From the NCBI GenBank assembly GCA_036505275.1, contig DASXTS010000030.1:1-10384 (forward strand): a DNA stretch of 10,384 bases, read 5' to 3'. The first letter of the stretch is position 1. Every line of letters begins with the position of its first letter. Of the stretch, positions 1 to 6,033 are shown piece by piece. Origin of the DNA: DASXTS01 sp036505275 (lineage in GTDB: Bacteria > Actinomycetota > Actinomycetes > Mycobacteriales > Pseudonocardiaceae). The notes beneath the pieces are model-generated. The model saw only the letters and a program-made list of their open reading frames with translations. It had not been told where the DNA came from and ran no database searches. The translations under genes and the position numbers were made by a program.

Positions 1-9
1 CAGCCCGAG

Positions 10-50
10 GATGTGGAATTTCCCCGATTGAACTGGGGGAATGTCACATC
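10..50. repeat. Two-part inverted repeat upstream of the first gene
   Basis: GATGTG at 10-15 is the exact reverse complement of CACATC at 45-50. Inside it, TTCCCC at 20-25 pairs with GGGGAA at 36-41 around a ten-base loop. That gives 12 paired bases in two nested blocks, in a patch richer in A and T than its surroundings. It could be an operator, or a hairpin ending a gene left of the window. There is no run of T after it, so it is not a standard intrinsic terminator. Function is inference. Confidence 0.5.
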
Positions 51-167
51 GTCGCAGTTGGGGCCCGGGGCTTGGGCGCGGCCGGTTGGGGCCGCAGCGG
101 AGGGGTCACCGGGGCGGCTCAGGGAAAGACCAGGGTTGGAATGCGCCACCGCGAGCGGGAAGCGCGG

Positions 168-173
168 CAGACT
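168..173 (+). promoter_or_regulatory. Putative -10 element of a leaderless promoter (180 gene)
   Basis: CAGACT matches TAnnnT except at the first base and ends six bases before the ATG at 180. A GGAGG at 174-178 leaves only one base before the ATG, too close for normal Shine-Dalgarno use, so a leaderless start fits better. No convincing -35 is visible. Confidence 0.35.
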
Positions 174-179
174 GGAGGC

Positions 180-494
180 ATGGGTGCGGTCCTGAATCTG
201 GTTGCGGTGCTCGTCGCGCTGATCGGGCTGGTCGCGGCGGTGGCGCACGACGGATACCTGGCGCTGCTGTACTCGGCGGCCCGGAAACGAGCCGGCGGTG
301 GGCCGGTGGCCCAGTACGTGCGCAGCCGGTGGCCGGTCGCCGGGGTGACCACGGCCGTCGCGCTGGTGGCGCTGGTGCTGACCAGCGGCGGTGCGTTCGC
401 CGACGTGCTCGCGGTGCTGGCCGGCGCGGGCAGCGGGGTGGTGGCCAGCCAGGCGCTGCAGAGCACTCGTGAGCGCTACCGCACCGGTGGCTGA
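180..494 (+). CDS. Small two-helix membrane protein, unknown function
   Basis: This 104-residue protein is not a family I recognise. It has a hydrophobic segment at about residues 2-30 (rich in V, L and A, with HDGY near its end), a basic loop around residues 37-50 (ARKR and RSRW), and a second hydrophobic stretch at about 51-83. The tail is short and polar. It therefore probably sits in the cytoplasmic membrane with two helices. I chose ATG 180 over an in-frame start at 72 because the extra 36 residues are Gly/Arg-rich and unlike a leader, and because a -10-like hexamer lies just before 180. The stop is followed at once by a hairpin (497-515), so it looks like a single-gene unit, separate from the deacetylase gene downstream. 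Reality as a gene is fairly likely; the function is unknown. Confidence 0.6.
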   Translation: MGAVLNLVAVLVALIGLVAAVAHDGYLALLYSAARKRAGGGPVAQYVRSRWPVAGVTTAVALVALVLTSGGAFADVLAVLAGAGSGVVASQALQSTRERYRTGG

Positions 495-496
495 CC

Positions 497-515
497 GCCG
501 CCGGCCTCCGGCGGC
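497..515 (+). terminator. Hairpin after the 180-494 gene, possible terminator
   Basis: GCCGCCGG (497-504) and CCGGCGGC (508-515) form a perfect 8-bp stem around a three-base CCT loop, starting two bases after the stop codon. It lacks a T tract, as is common for actinobacterial terminators, so its role is probable but unproven. Confidence 0.5.
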
Positions 516-550
516 CCGGGGGTTGCCAGCGATCAGGCCGCCGGTCGTTC

Positions 551-556
551 TACGCT
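551..556 (+). promoter_or_regulatory. Putative -10 element of a leaderless promoter (deacetylase gene)
   Basis: TACGCT is a full TAnnnT match and ends seven bases before the GTG at 564. There is no Shine-Dalgarno sequence in between. A TTGCCA at 523-528 is a possible -35, but its 22-base spacer is longer than usual. Confidence 0.5.
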
Positions 557-563
557 GCCAGTC

Positions 564-1301
564 GTGAGCGCACCCGCCGTGCCGGTGGTGCGAGACGCCG
601 AGCGGGTTCTCGTCGTCACGGCGCACCCCGACGACGTCGACTTCGGCGCAGCCGGGACGGTCGCCTCCTGGACCAAGGCCGGCGTCGAGGTGGCCTACTG
701 CATCTGTACGTCCGGCGACGCCGGCGGGTTCGAGGACGCACCGCGGGACCGGATGAGGTTGCTCCGTGAGGAGGAGCAACGCGCCGCCGCTGCCGCTGTC
801 GGCGTGTCCGACGTGACGTTCCTCGGCTACCCGGACGGCCGGCTCACTCCGTCCATCGAGCTGCGGCGCGATATCGCCAGGGAAATCCGCCGCTTCCGAC
901 CCGATCGCGTGCTCACCCAGTCACCGGAGATCTTCTGGCAGCGGATCATCGCATCGCACCCCGACCATCGGGCCGCCGGTGAGGCGACGCTCGCCGCCGT
1001 CTACCCCGACTCCCGCAACCCGTACGCGCATCCTGAGCTGCTCGAGGACGAGGGCCTCGAGGCGTGGACGGTTCATGAACTGTGGCTGATGACCGCCCCG
1101 CTGGAACGGATCAACCACTTCGTCGACGTCACCGACACCTTCGATGCCAAGGTGGCGGCGCTGCGCTCGCACGGCTCCCAGACCGGTCACATGGACGGGC
1201 TGGAGGACATGCTGCGCAGCTGGCTCACCGTGGTCGCCAGGCGCGGTGGCCTTGCGGGAGGCAGACTGGCCGAGTCGTTCCAGGTGGTCGACACGGGCTA
1301 G
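564..1301 (+). CDS. PIG-L/LmbE-family zinc-dependent deacetylase
   Basis: This 245-residue cytoplasmic enzyme belongs to the PIG-L/LmbE fold, whose members hydrolyse N-acetyl (or amide) groups on sugars, inositol glycosides and related small molecules. The diagnostic AHPDD motif lies at residues 20-24. By analogy with MshB, H21 and D24 are metal ligands and D23 the general base. The second motif, SHPDH at 131-135, supplies H135 as the third ligand and H132 as a catalytic histidine. A third marker, TSGDAGG, is at 49-55. There is no signal peptide or membrane segment. At 245 residues it is shorter than MshB and Mca (about 290-300), and no mycothiol genes are nearby, so the substrate cannot be named. 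The GTG start at 564 is supported by the -10 hexamer seven bases before it. The family call is secure. Confidence 0.93.
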   Translation: MSAPAVPVVRDAERVLVVTAHPDDVDFGAAGTVASWTKAGVEVAYCICTSGDAGGFEDAPRDRMRLLREEEQRAAAAAVGVSDVTFLGYPDGRLTPSIELRRDIAREIRRFRPDRVLTQSPEIFWQRIIASHPDHRAAGEATLAAVYPDSRNPYAHPELLEDEGLEAWTVHELWLMTAPLERINHFVDVTDTFDAKVAALRSHGSQTGHMDGLEDMLRSWLTVVARRGGLAGGRLAESFQVVDTG

Positions 1302-1318
1302 CGCTCGAGGAGCAGTGA

Positions 1319-1441
1319 ATGCAGCCGGACGGCCGCGGCGACCCGGAGCGGCCCCACGGTGAACGCCGCTCCGGCGACCCGGTGCTGGCGTGGGCGCCTT
1401 GGGCGCCCGGCCCCAGCGCTACCAGCTGGTGCTCCGCCTGA
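1319..1441 (+). CDS. Possible 40-residue small protein (doubtful)
   Basis: ATG 1319 is preceded by GAGGAG at 1307-1312 with six bases between them, a good Shine-Dalgarno arrangement just after the deacetylase stop. The frame runs 40 codons to TGA at 1439-1441. The product is Arg/Gly/Pro-rich at first and ends in a Trp/Pro/Ser stretch with one Cys (LAWAPWAPGPSATSWCSA). I recognise no family. The ORF overlaps the strong stem-loop at 1343-1374, so the region may equally be an untranslated structured spacer, and short open frames are frequent by chance at this GC content. Confidence 0.2.
   Translation: MQPDGRGDPERPHGERRSGDPVLAWAPWAPGPSATSWCSA
1343..1374 (+). terminator. Strong stem-loop downstream of the deacetylase gene
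   Basis: CCGGAGCGGC (1343-1352) pairs perfectly with GCCGCTCCGG (1365-1374), a 10-bp stem with a 12-base loop. It lies 42 bases after the deacetylase stop, with no T tract. The 10-base word GGCGACCCGG occurs at 1337-1346 and again at 1373-1382, bracketing the stem. The rest of the 1302-1502 gap holds short palindromes (for example ACCAGCTGGT at 1421-1430) and no RNA gene that I can see. Confidence 0.45.
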
Positions 1442-1490
1442 GCAGCCGAAGTTGTGCGCAGAAGTGGTGCACGGTCGCACGGGCCGGTGA

Positions 1491-1496
1491 GAAGCT
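1491..1496 (+). promoter_or_regulatory. Weak putative -10 element (1503 gene)
   Basis: GAAGCT keeps the A and the final T of TAnnnT and ends six bases before GTG 1503. It is the weakest of the start-proximal hexamers in this window, and no -35 is apparent. Confidence 0.25.
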
Positions 1497-1502
1497 GAGA
1501 CG

Positions 1503-2393
1503 GTGGACCGCCCGACCGCTCGGCGACGCCGGCACGCCGGCAGCGCCAACTCGGTGACGGTCGCCGAACTTCAGGCCAAGAGCACGCCGGCCGAGCAGGC
1601 CGACGTGTCCGCGATCCAGGCAACGGCGGCGGCCGAGGAGAGGACCCCGCCGCACGGGCGGCCGGCGACGACCGTGCCGCGCGCCGGATGGGGCCAAGGG
1701 ATCACCGACCGGGCCGGGCACGGCCAGCCGGCGACGACCACCGAGCTGGTCAAGTACGAGGACGTCTCCGTCGAGCGGGCCACCACCAACCGGCTGGCCA
1801 GAACAATTGTGCTGACGCTGGTGGCGATGTTGGCCTGCGGGGCGGTCACCACGGTCGCGACGATCGGCGGCGGGCGGCCGCACCGACTCAGCCCGTCGGT
1901 CCCGGTCGTCCAGCCGGCCGTGACCGGCGGATCAGCCTTGGTCCGGCCTGACATCATGATCGACCAGTTGGCCACCGGCGCGCTCGGCCGGATCTCGGCC
2001 GATCCCCCAGGCAATGCGACCAGCCCCGGCGGCACGAACGGGCAGGGTCAGCTGGCAGCTCGCGAAGCCGCCGAGGAGGTCGTGACCCAGTTCTACGGTG
2101 CGTTGCCGCTGCACAAAGAGGAGGCGTATCAGCTGCTCGGGCCGACCATGCGAGGCAACACCCTCGGTGAGTTCACGGCCGGATGGCTGGGCACCCGATC
2201 GGTGGAGGCACGAGTGCTGCGGTCCGACGAGCAGGACGGCGGGCTGCTGCGGGTCACGGTGTCGATCGAGCAGTTCGACGGCTCGGTGCTGCAGCTCCTG
2301 CAGCGGGTCGAGGTGCGATCCGTTCCGGTGGATGGCGGGTCGCCACAGCCGCGGATCGTCGGTGCCCAGTTGCTGTCCGCGCATCGGGGCTGA
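1503..2393 (+). CDS. Single-pass membrane protein with an extracytoplasmic NTF2-like domain
   Basis: The 296-residue protein has a polar, probably disordered cytoplasmic part (1-100), one membrane helix at about 101-122, a flexible Pro/Gly-rich linker (123-183) and a folded outer domain at about 185-292. The outer domain resembles the C-terminal domain of the kinase encoded next door. Both share a V-T-x-(F/Y)-Y start, an L-P pair, A-(Y/W) followed by L-G-P, then a W-x-G, then strands. This fits an NTF2-like fold, which in actinobacterial kinases and lipoproteins binds ligands or partners outside the cell. Residues 16-23 (NSVTVAEL) match an N-terminal motif that I recall from Pseudonocardiales membrane proteins of unknown function. 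GTG 1503 keeps this motif and its basic lead-in; GTG 1554 is an alternative start. The kinase gene begins 63 bases after its stop and has its own promoter. I infer a co-sensor or kinase-partner role. Confidence 0.75.
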   Translation: MDRPTARRRRHAGSANSVTVAELQAKSTPAEQADVSAIQATAAAEERTPPHGRPATTVPRAGWGQGITDRAGHGQPATTTELVKYEDVSVERATTNRLARTIVLTLVAMLACGAVTTVATIGGGRPHRLSPSVPVVQPAVTGGSALVRPDIMIDQLATGALGRISADPPGNATSPGGTNGQGQLAAREAAEEVVTQFYGALPLHKEEAYQLLGPTMRGNTLGEFTAGWLGTRSVEARVLRSDEQDGGLLRVTVSIEQFDGSVLQLLQRVEVRSVPVDGGSPQPRIVGAQLLSAHRG

Positions 2394-2443
2394 CGGTGAG
2401 CTGAAGACGTCCCGCCCGGTGAATCCCGATCGGGTGAACGCCC

Positions 2444-2449
2444 TACCCT
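2444..2449 (+). promoter_or_regulatory. Putative -10 element of a leaderless promoter (kinase gene)
   Basis: TACCCT is a full TAnnnT match ending seven bases before GTG 2457, with no Shine-Dalgarno sequence. A weak -35 candidate, GTGAAT at 2420-2425, lies 18 bases upstream. The kinase can therefore be transcribed independently of the gene before it. Confidence 0.5.
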
Positions 2450-2456
2450 GGTCGCC

Positions 2457-4034
2457 GTGACCGCGCCGGGAGATTTGGTCGCCGGCCGATACCGGTTGGT
2501 CGAGCGGATCGGCGCCGGGGCAATGGGCGTCGTGTGGCTGGCGAATGACGAACGCCTCGGCCGCACCGTGGCGCTCAAAAAGCTCGTGCCCTCGCCGCTA
2601 TCCGTGCACGTGGTCGGACGCGACGGCATCGGCCACAGCACTGCCCGGGCCAGCGAGCGGATGATGCGGGAGGGCCGGATCGCGGCCAAGCTGCACCACC
2701 CGAACGCAATCTCGGTGTTCGACGTGACGGACCACGCCGGCACGCCGTGGCTGGTCATGGAGTACCTGCCGTCGCGCAGCCTGGCCACCGTGCTGGCGGA
2801 GCAGGGACCGCTGCCGGCACGGGAGGTCGCCGGCATCGGCCGTCAACTCGCCGACGCCCTGGCCGCAGCGCACGCCGCCGGCATCGTGCACCGCGACGTC
2901 AAGCCAGGCAATGTGCTGCTCGCCGAGGGCCCGGGTAGCGGCGCGGCCAGCGGCATAGTCGCGAAGCTGACCGACTTCGGCATCTCCCGCGCGGCCGACG
3001 ATGTCACGCTGACCAGCACCGGAGTCCTGTCCGGGACGCCGGCCTACCTGGCGCCCGAGGTTGCCCGCGGTGCGGAGCCGAGCCCGGCGTCGGACGTCTT
3101 CGCGCTCGGCGCGACGCTCTACGCCGCGGTCGAGGGCCAACCGCCGTTCGGGTCCGGCGACAACGCGCTTGCTCTGTTGCACCAGGTGGCCGGCGGTAAC
3201 GTGGTGCCGCCGCGGCATGCGGGCCAGCTCACCGCACTGCTCATGCAACTGTTGCGGGCCGATCCGGCCGAGCGGCCAACGATGGCGCAGGCCGCCGTCG
3301 CGCTTGGCGCCATCACCGATGGCCGGCTGCCGCCGCCGGGCGCGTTCGATTCGCACGCGCCGCCCGGCGGCGCGGTCTTCCTGGGCCCGGCGGGCGGCAC
3401 GGCCGACTCCGCGGGCCCACACGGCGGCTACACCATCGTCGACCTGCCGCAGGTGGCGAACGAGGTGGCGGGCCAGGCGGCGAGCGAGGCGGACCGCCGG
3501 CCGGCGCTGCTGATCGCCATCGGGGTGGCGCTCGCGGTGCTCGCCGGGCTGCTGGTGCTGGTGGCAACGACCGGGCCGGAACGGCCGGCCGCGCAGGGCC
3601 CGGCGCCCACCGAGACCTCGGACGAGCCGACCGCGCCGCCGACCGCCACGACCACCGCGCCGCCGACCGCGACGCCCAGCCCGCCGTCGGCCGCCGACCT
3701 GCAGCGCGCGGTCACGGAGTACTACGCGCTGCTGCCCGACAACCCGAGTGGCGCGTGGGCACGACTCGGCCCGTCGTTGCAGGCCAGAGGCTTCGGCGCG
3801 TACCAGACCTTCTGGTCCGGCGTCGATTCGCTGCAGGCCGTGCCGGCCAATGTGGAGCCGGCCACCATGACCGTGCGGGTGCTCCTGGTACTTCGCCGCG
3901 ATGGCCACCGGCCACAGGCCGAGGTGCACGACCTCCGCCTCATCCAAAGCGGCGACGCCCTGCTGATCGACCAGGACACCAAGATCGCCGGCACGGCGGC
4001 GCCGACCACCACCACCAAGAAGCGCCGCGGTTAG
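2457..4034 (+). CDS. Transmembrane Ser/Thr protein kinase (PknB type) with NTF2-like sensor domain
   Basis: This 525-residue kinase phosphorylates Ser/Thr on cytoplasmic targets in response to an outside signal. The kinase domain covers about residues 11-285. It has the glycine loop GAGAMG (19-24), ATP-anchoring K41, helix-C E72, the catalytic loop HRDVKPGN (145-152), DFG (173-175), an activation loop with T184, T186, S187 and T188, GTP (193-195) and APE (199-201). All catalytic residues are present, so it should be active. K41 to E72 is about ten residues longer than in PknB, with a Gly/His-rich insert. A Gly/Pro-rich juxtamembrane region leads to one helix (about 350-371), a Pro/Thr linker (373-411) and the outer domain (412-512), which resembles that of the 1503-2393 protein. 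It lacks PASTA repeats, so it is unlikely to sense peptidoglycan as PknB does. The gene is convergent with the LysR gene, three bases apart. Confidence 0.95.
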   Translation: MTAPGDLVAGRYRLVERIGAGAMGVVWLANDERLGRTVALKKLVPSPLSVHVVGRDGIGHSTARASERMMREGRIAAKLHHPNAISVFDVTDHAGTPWLVMEYLPSRSLATVLAEQGPLPAREVAGIGRQLADALAAAHAAGIVHRDVKPGNVLLAEGPGSGAASGIVAKLTDFGISRAADDVTLTSTGVLSGTPAYLAPEVARGAEPSPASDVFALGATLYAAVEGQPPFGSGDNALALLHQVAGGNVVPPRHAGQLTALLMQLLRADPAERPTMAQAAVALGAITDGRLPPPGAFDSHAPPGGAVFLGPAGGTADSAGPHGGYTIVDLPQVANEVAGQAASEADRRPALLIAIGVALAVLAGLLVLVATTGPERPAAQGPAPTETSDEPTAPPTATTTAPPTATPSPPSAADLQRAVTEYYALLPDNPSGAWARLGPSLQARGFGAYQTFWSGVDSLQAVPANVEPATMTVRVLLVLRRDGHRPQAEVHDLRLIQSGDALLIDQDTKIAGTAAPTTTTKKRRG

Positions 4035-4037
4035 GGC

Positions 4038-4997
4038 CTACGCTCGAAGGCCTGCTCGTGCGGCGCTCAACGCCGGGGCGCCGGTGACGAACGGGTCGCG
4101 GTGGGCGCGGGCCGCGTCGAGCAGGGCGTCCAGGAAGGTCCGGACGGTGGGGTGCAGCGTGCCGGCGTCCCGGACGACCGCGTGGATGTGCCGAACCGGA
4201 CGGTGCTCCCTGATCGGCCGGACCACCACGGCCGGATGGACGGCGCCCAGCGCGAGGCCGGGCACCAGGGCCACCCCCACGCCGGCGGCCACCAGGCCCT
4301 GCGTGGTCGGGTAGTCATCGGCGTCGAGGGCCACCCGCGGGCGGAACCCGGCGCGCTCGCAGGCGCCCATGATGACGTTCTGGCACGGCCCTGGCACGGA
4401 TGCGGTCTGCACCCACGGCTCATCGGCGATGTCGGCCAGCCGCAGGGTGCGGCGGCGCGCGAGCGCGTGCCCACGGGGCAGCACGACATGGTACGAGTCG
4501 TCCAGCAGGTGCACCCAGCTCAGCCCGTCCGGCGGCCGGGTGCGTTCCATGTCCACCACGACGGCAAGGTCGGTGTGCCCGCCGGCCACGGCCGGCACGG
4601 CGACCGACGGCTCGGCCATCTCCAGCCGCAGCTCCACGCCCGGATGCCGGTTCCGGAACGCGGCGACCGCGGGCGGCACCAGGGACGCACCGGCCGTGGG
4701 GAAGAACGTCACACCGAGCCGGCCGATGCGGCCGGCCACCAGGTCGGCCAGCGCGGCCTCCGCCTCGGCCAGCCTGGCCAGCACCGCGGTGGCGTGTTCG
4801 GCGAGCAGGGCACCGGCGGCGGTCGGCCGCACGCCGCGTCCGGCCCGCACCAGCAGCGCACTGCCGGCCTCGCGTTCCAGCGCGGCCAGGTGCTGGCTGA
4901 CCGCGGAGGGGGTGTAGCCCAGCTCGTCGGCGGCCGCCGCCATCGAGCCACTCTCCACGACGGCCCGCAGCACGCGCAGCCTGCGCACGTCCAGCAC
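4038..4997 (-). CDS. LysR-family transcriptional regulator
   Basis: This 319-residue DNA-binding regulator has a LysR winged-helix HTH at about residues 5-62. The recognition segment is TPSAVSQHLAALE (29-41), and the wing ends in GRGVRPTAAG (53-62). A linker helix rich in Ala and Leu follows, then the two-lobed effector-binding domain (about 88-290). I chose GTG 4997, giving M-L-D-V-R-R-L, because LysR proteins normally begin a few residues before this helix and a TACGGT hexamer sits just upstream. An ATG at 5036 would add 13 residues that run through the promoter. It is divergent from the EamA exporter gene, which is the usual layout for a LysR protein controlling its neighbour and itself. 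The effector cannot be told from the sequence. Its C-terminal tail beyond the fold is Ala-rich. The stop lies three bases from the kinase stop on the other strand. Confidence 0.93.
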   Translation of the reverse strand: MLDVRRLRVLRAVVESGSMAAAADELGYTPSAVSQHLAALEREAGSALLVRAGRGVRPTAAGALLAEHATAVLARLAEAEAALADLVAGRIGRLGVTFFPTAGASLVPPAVAAFRNRHPGVELRLEMAEPSVAVPAVAGGHTDLAVVVDMERTRPPDGLSWVHLLDDSYHVVLPRGHALARRRTLRLADIADEPWVQTASVPGPCQNVIMGACERAGFRPRVALDADDYPTTQGLVAAGVGVALVPGLALGAVHPAVVVRPIREHRPVRHIHAVVRDAGTLHPTVRTFLDALLDAARAHRDPFVTGAPALSAARAGLRA

Positions 4998-5005
4998 GGT
5001 GCCCA

Positions 5006-5011
5006 ACCGTA
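5006..5011 (-). promoter_or_regulatory. Putative -10 element of the LysR gene
   Basis: On the minus strand this reads TACGGT, a TAnnnT match ending eight bases before GTG 4997. It overlaps the candidate LysR box at 5009-5023, which would suit autorepression. Confidence 0.4.
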
Positions 5012-5023
5012 CAGTAAGACTAC
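5009..5023. promoter_or_regulatory. Candidate LysR-binding site in the divergent region
   Basis: GTA (5009-5011) and TAC (5021-5023) form an interrupted dyad that contains T-N11-A (T5010, A5022), the loose LysR-box pattern. TACAG is also repeated directly at 5010-5014 and 5021-5025, one helical turn apart. Nearby, CGTGCACG at 5030-5037 is a perfect 8-bp palindrome flanked by AAT and ATT. The 4998-5082 region is much richer in A and T than the rest of the window. Which of these is the true site cannot be decided by eye. Confidence 0.35.
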
Positions 5024-5046
5024 AGAATCCGTGCACGATTATTTAC

Positions 5047-5075
5047 TTGTCCTGATGGTTGCCCGCCGGCAGGCT
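5047..5075 (+). promoter_or_regulatory. Putative promoter of the EamA exporter gene
   Basis: TTGTCC at 5047-5052 (four of six matches to TTGACA) is separated by exactly 17 bases from CAGGCT at 5070-5075 (TAnnnT except the first base). The -10 ends seven bases before GTG 5083. This is the best complete -35/-10 pair in the window. Confidence 0.5.
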
Positions 5076-5082
5076 GGATGTC

Positions 5083-6033
5083 GTGGCACGAACCAGCATG
5101 TTGCGGCTCGTCCTGCTCGCGCTGATGTGGGGGTCCAGCTTCCTCTGGATCAAGATCGCGCTGGACGGCCTGGGACCGGTGCAGATCACCCAGGGTCGCC
5201 TGGTGCTCGGTGCGGCGTTCCTGCTCGCGCTGTGCGCGGCGACCCGGCTGCGGTTGCCGTCCGGCGCCACCATCTGGGGGCACCTGCTGGTGGTCGGGCT
5301 GTTCGCCAACGCCCTGCCGTTTGCGCTGTTCAGCTACGGCGAGCGCAGCATTGACTCCGGGCTCGCCGGCGTGCTGAACGCGACCACCCCGCTGTGGACC
5401 GCGCTGGTGGCGCTGCTGGTGCGCCAGGAACGGCGTCCCGCCGCGCTTCGGGTCGCCGGGCTGGCGCTCGGCTTCGTCGGCACGCTGCTGATCCTCGCGC
5501 CGTGGCAAGGCACCGTCGGCTCGCTCGGTGGGGCGCTGCTGTGCCTGCTTGCCGCGGCCTGCTACGGAGTGATGTTCGTGTACGGCTCGCGGTTCGTGGT
5601 GAACCGGGGGTTCTCACCGGTCGCGCTGGCCGCCGGGCAGATCACCGCGGCGGCCGGGTGGTCGCTGCTCGCCGCGCCGCTGGTCGGCATCCCGCCCATG
5701 CACCTCGACGCCGCCGTTGCGGTCGCCGTCGTCATCCTCGGGCTCGCCGGCACCGGCTACGCCTTTGTGCTGGTCAACCGGCTGCTCATCGATGAGGGCC
5801 CGACCAGCGCGTCCACCGTGACCTACCTGCTGCCGGTGATCGCCGTGCTGCTCGGCGCGGTGACCCTCGGCGAGGCCCTGCCCGTGCGCGTGCTGGTCGG
5901 GATGGTCGTGGTCCTGGCCGGCGTCATGCTCGCCCAGCGCAAGCCACGCGGCGCGGTCCCATCGCCGGTGATCGAGGCCGTCCCTGCGGCGACCGCGGTC
6001 ACACCAGCCGGCGGTCGGCTGCCCAACGGCTGA
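5083..6033 (+). CDS. EamA/DMT-superfamily transporter (RhaT-like exporter)
   Basis: This 316-residue integral membrane protein consists of two EamA repeats of about five helices each, the normal size and plan of drug/metabolite exporters. Repeat 1 spans about 7-137 with WGSSFLWIK near its start and the signature LNATTPLWTALVALLV at 98-113. Repeat 2 spans about 146-286 and holds the matching signature around 244-266 (STVTYLLPVIAVLLGAVTLGE). Such proteins export amino acids, metabolites or drugs; the cargo here is unknown. I chose GTG 5083, which lies seven bases after the -10 hexamer. TTG 5059 would add eight residues and ATG 5098 would remove five. The last 30 or so residues form a polar tail whose final codons overlap the response-regulator gene on the other strand by 35 bases. 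Control by the divergent LysR protein is inferred from layout. Confidence 0.93.
   Translation: MARTSMLRLVLLALMWGSSFLWIKIALDGLGPVQITQGRLVLGAAFLLALCAATRLRLPSGATIWGHLLVVGLFANALPFALFSYGERSIDSGLAGVLNATTPLWTALVALLVRQERRPAALRVAGLALGFVGTLLILAPWQGTVGSLGGALLCLLAAACYGVMFVYGSRFVVNRGFSPVALAAGQITAAAGWSLLAAPLVGIPPMHLDAAVAVAVVILGLAGTGYAFVLVNRLLIDEGPTSASTVTYLLPVIAVLLGAVTLGEALPVRVLVGMVVVLAGVMLAQRKPRGAVPSPVIEAVPAATAVTPAGGRLPNG

Noticed and set aside
564..1301. Naming the deacetylase as mycothiol enzyme MshB or Mca
   Set aside because: It is about 50 residues shorter than those enzymes, and no mycothiol genes flank it; only the general PIG-L/LmbE family is supported.
2598..3947. A 449-codon open frame on the minus strand, antisense to the Ser/Thr kinase
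   Set aside because: The product is a low-complexity Arg/Gly text with no domain, while the opposite strand encodes a complete kinase with all catalytic motifs. Long antisense frames are expected at this GC content.
4997..5036. ATG 5036 as the LysR start
   Set aside because: It would place 13 atypical residues before the standard LysR N-terminus and run through the proposed -10 and LysR box; GTG 4997 fits better.
4101..5354. A 417-codon plus-strand frame across the LysR gene and the divergent region
   Set aside because: It is rich in His/Gly/Arg with no recognisable fold, and runs through the LysR gene, the AT-rich promoter region and into the exporter gene.
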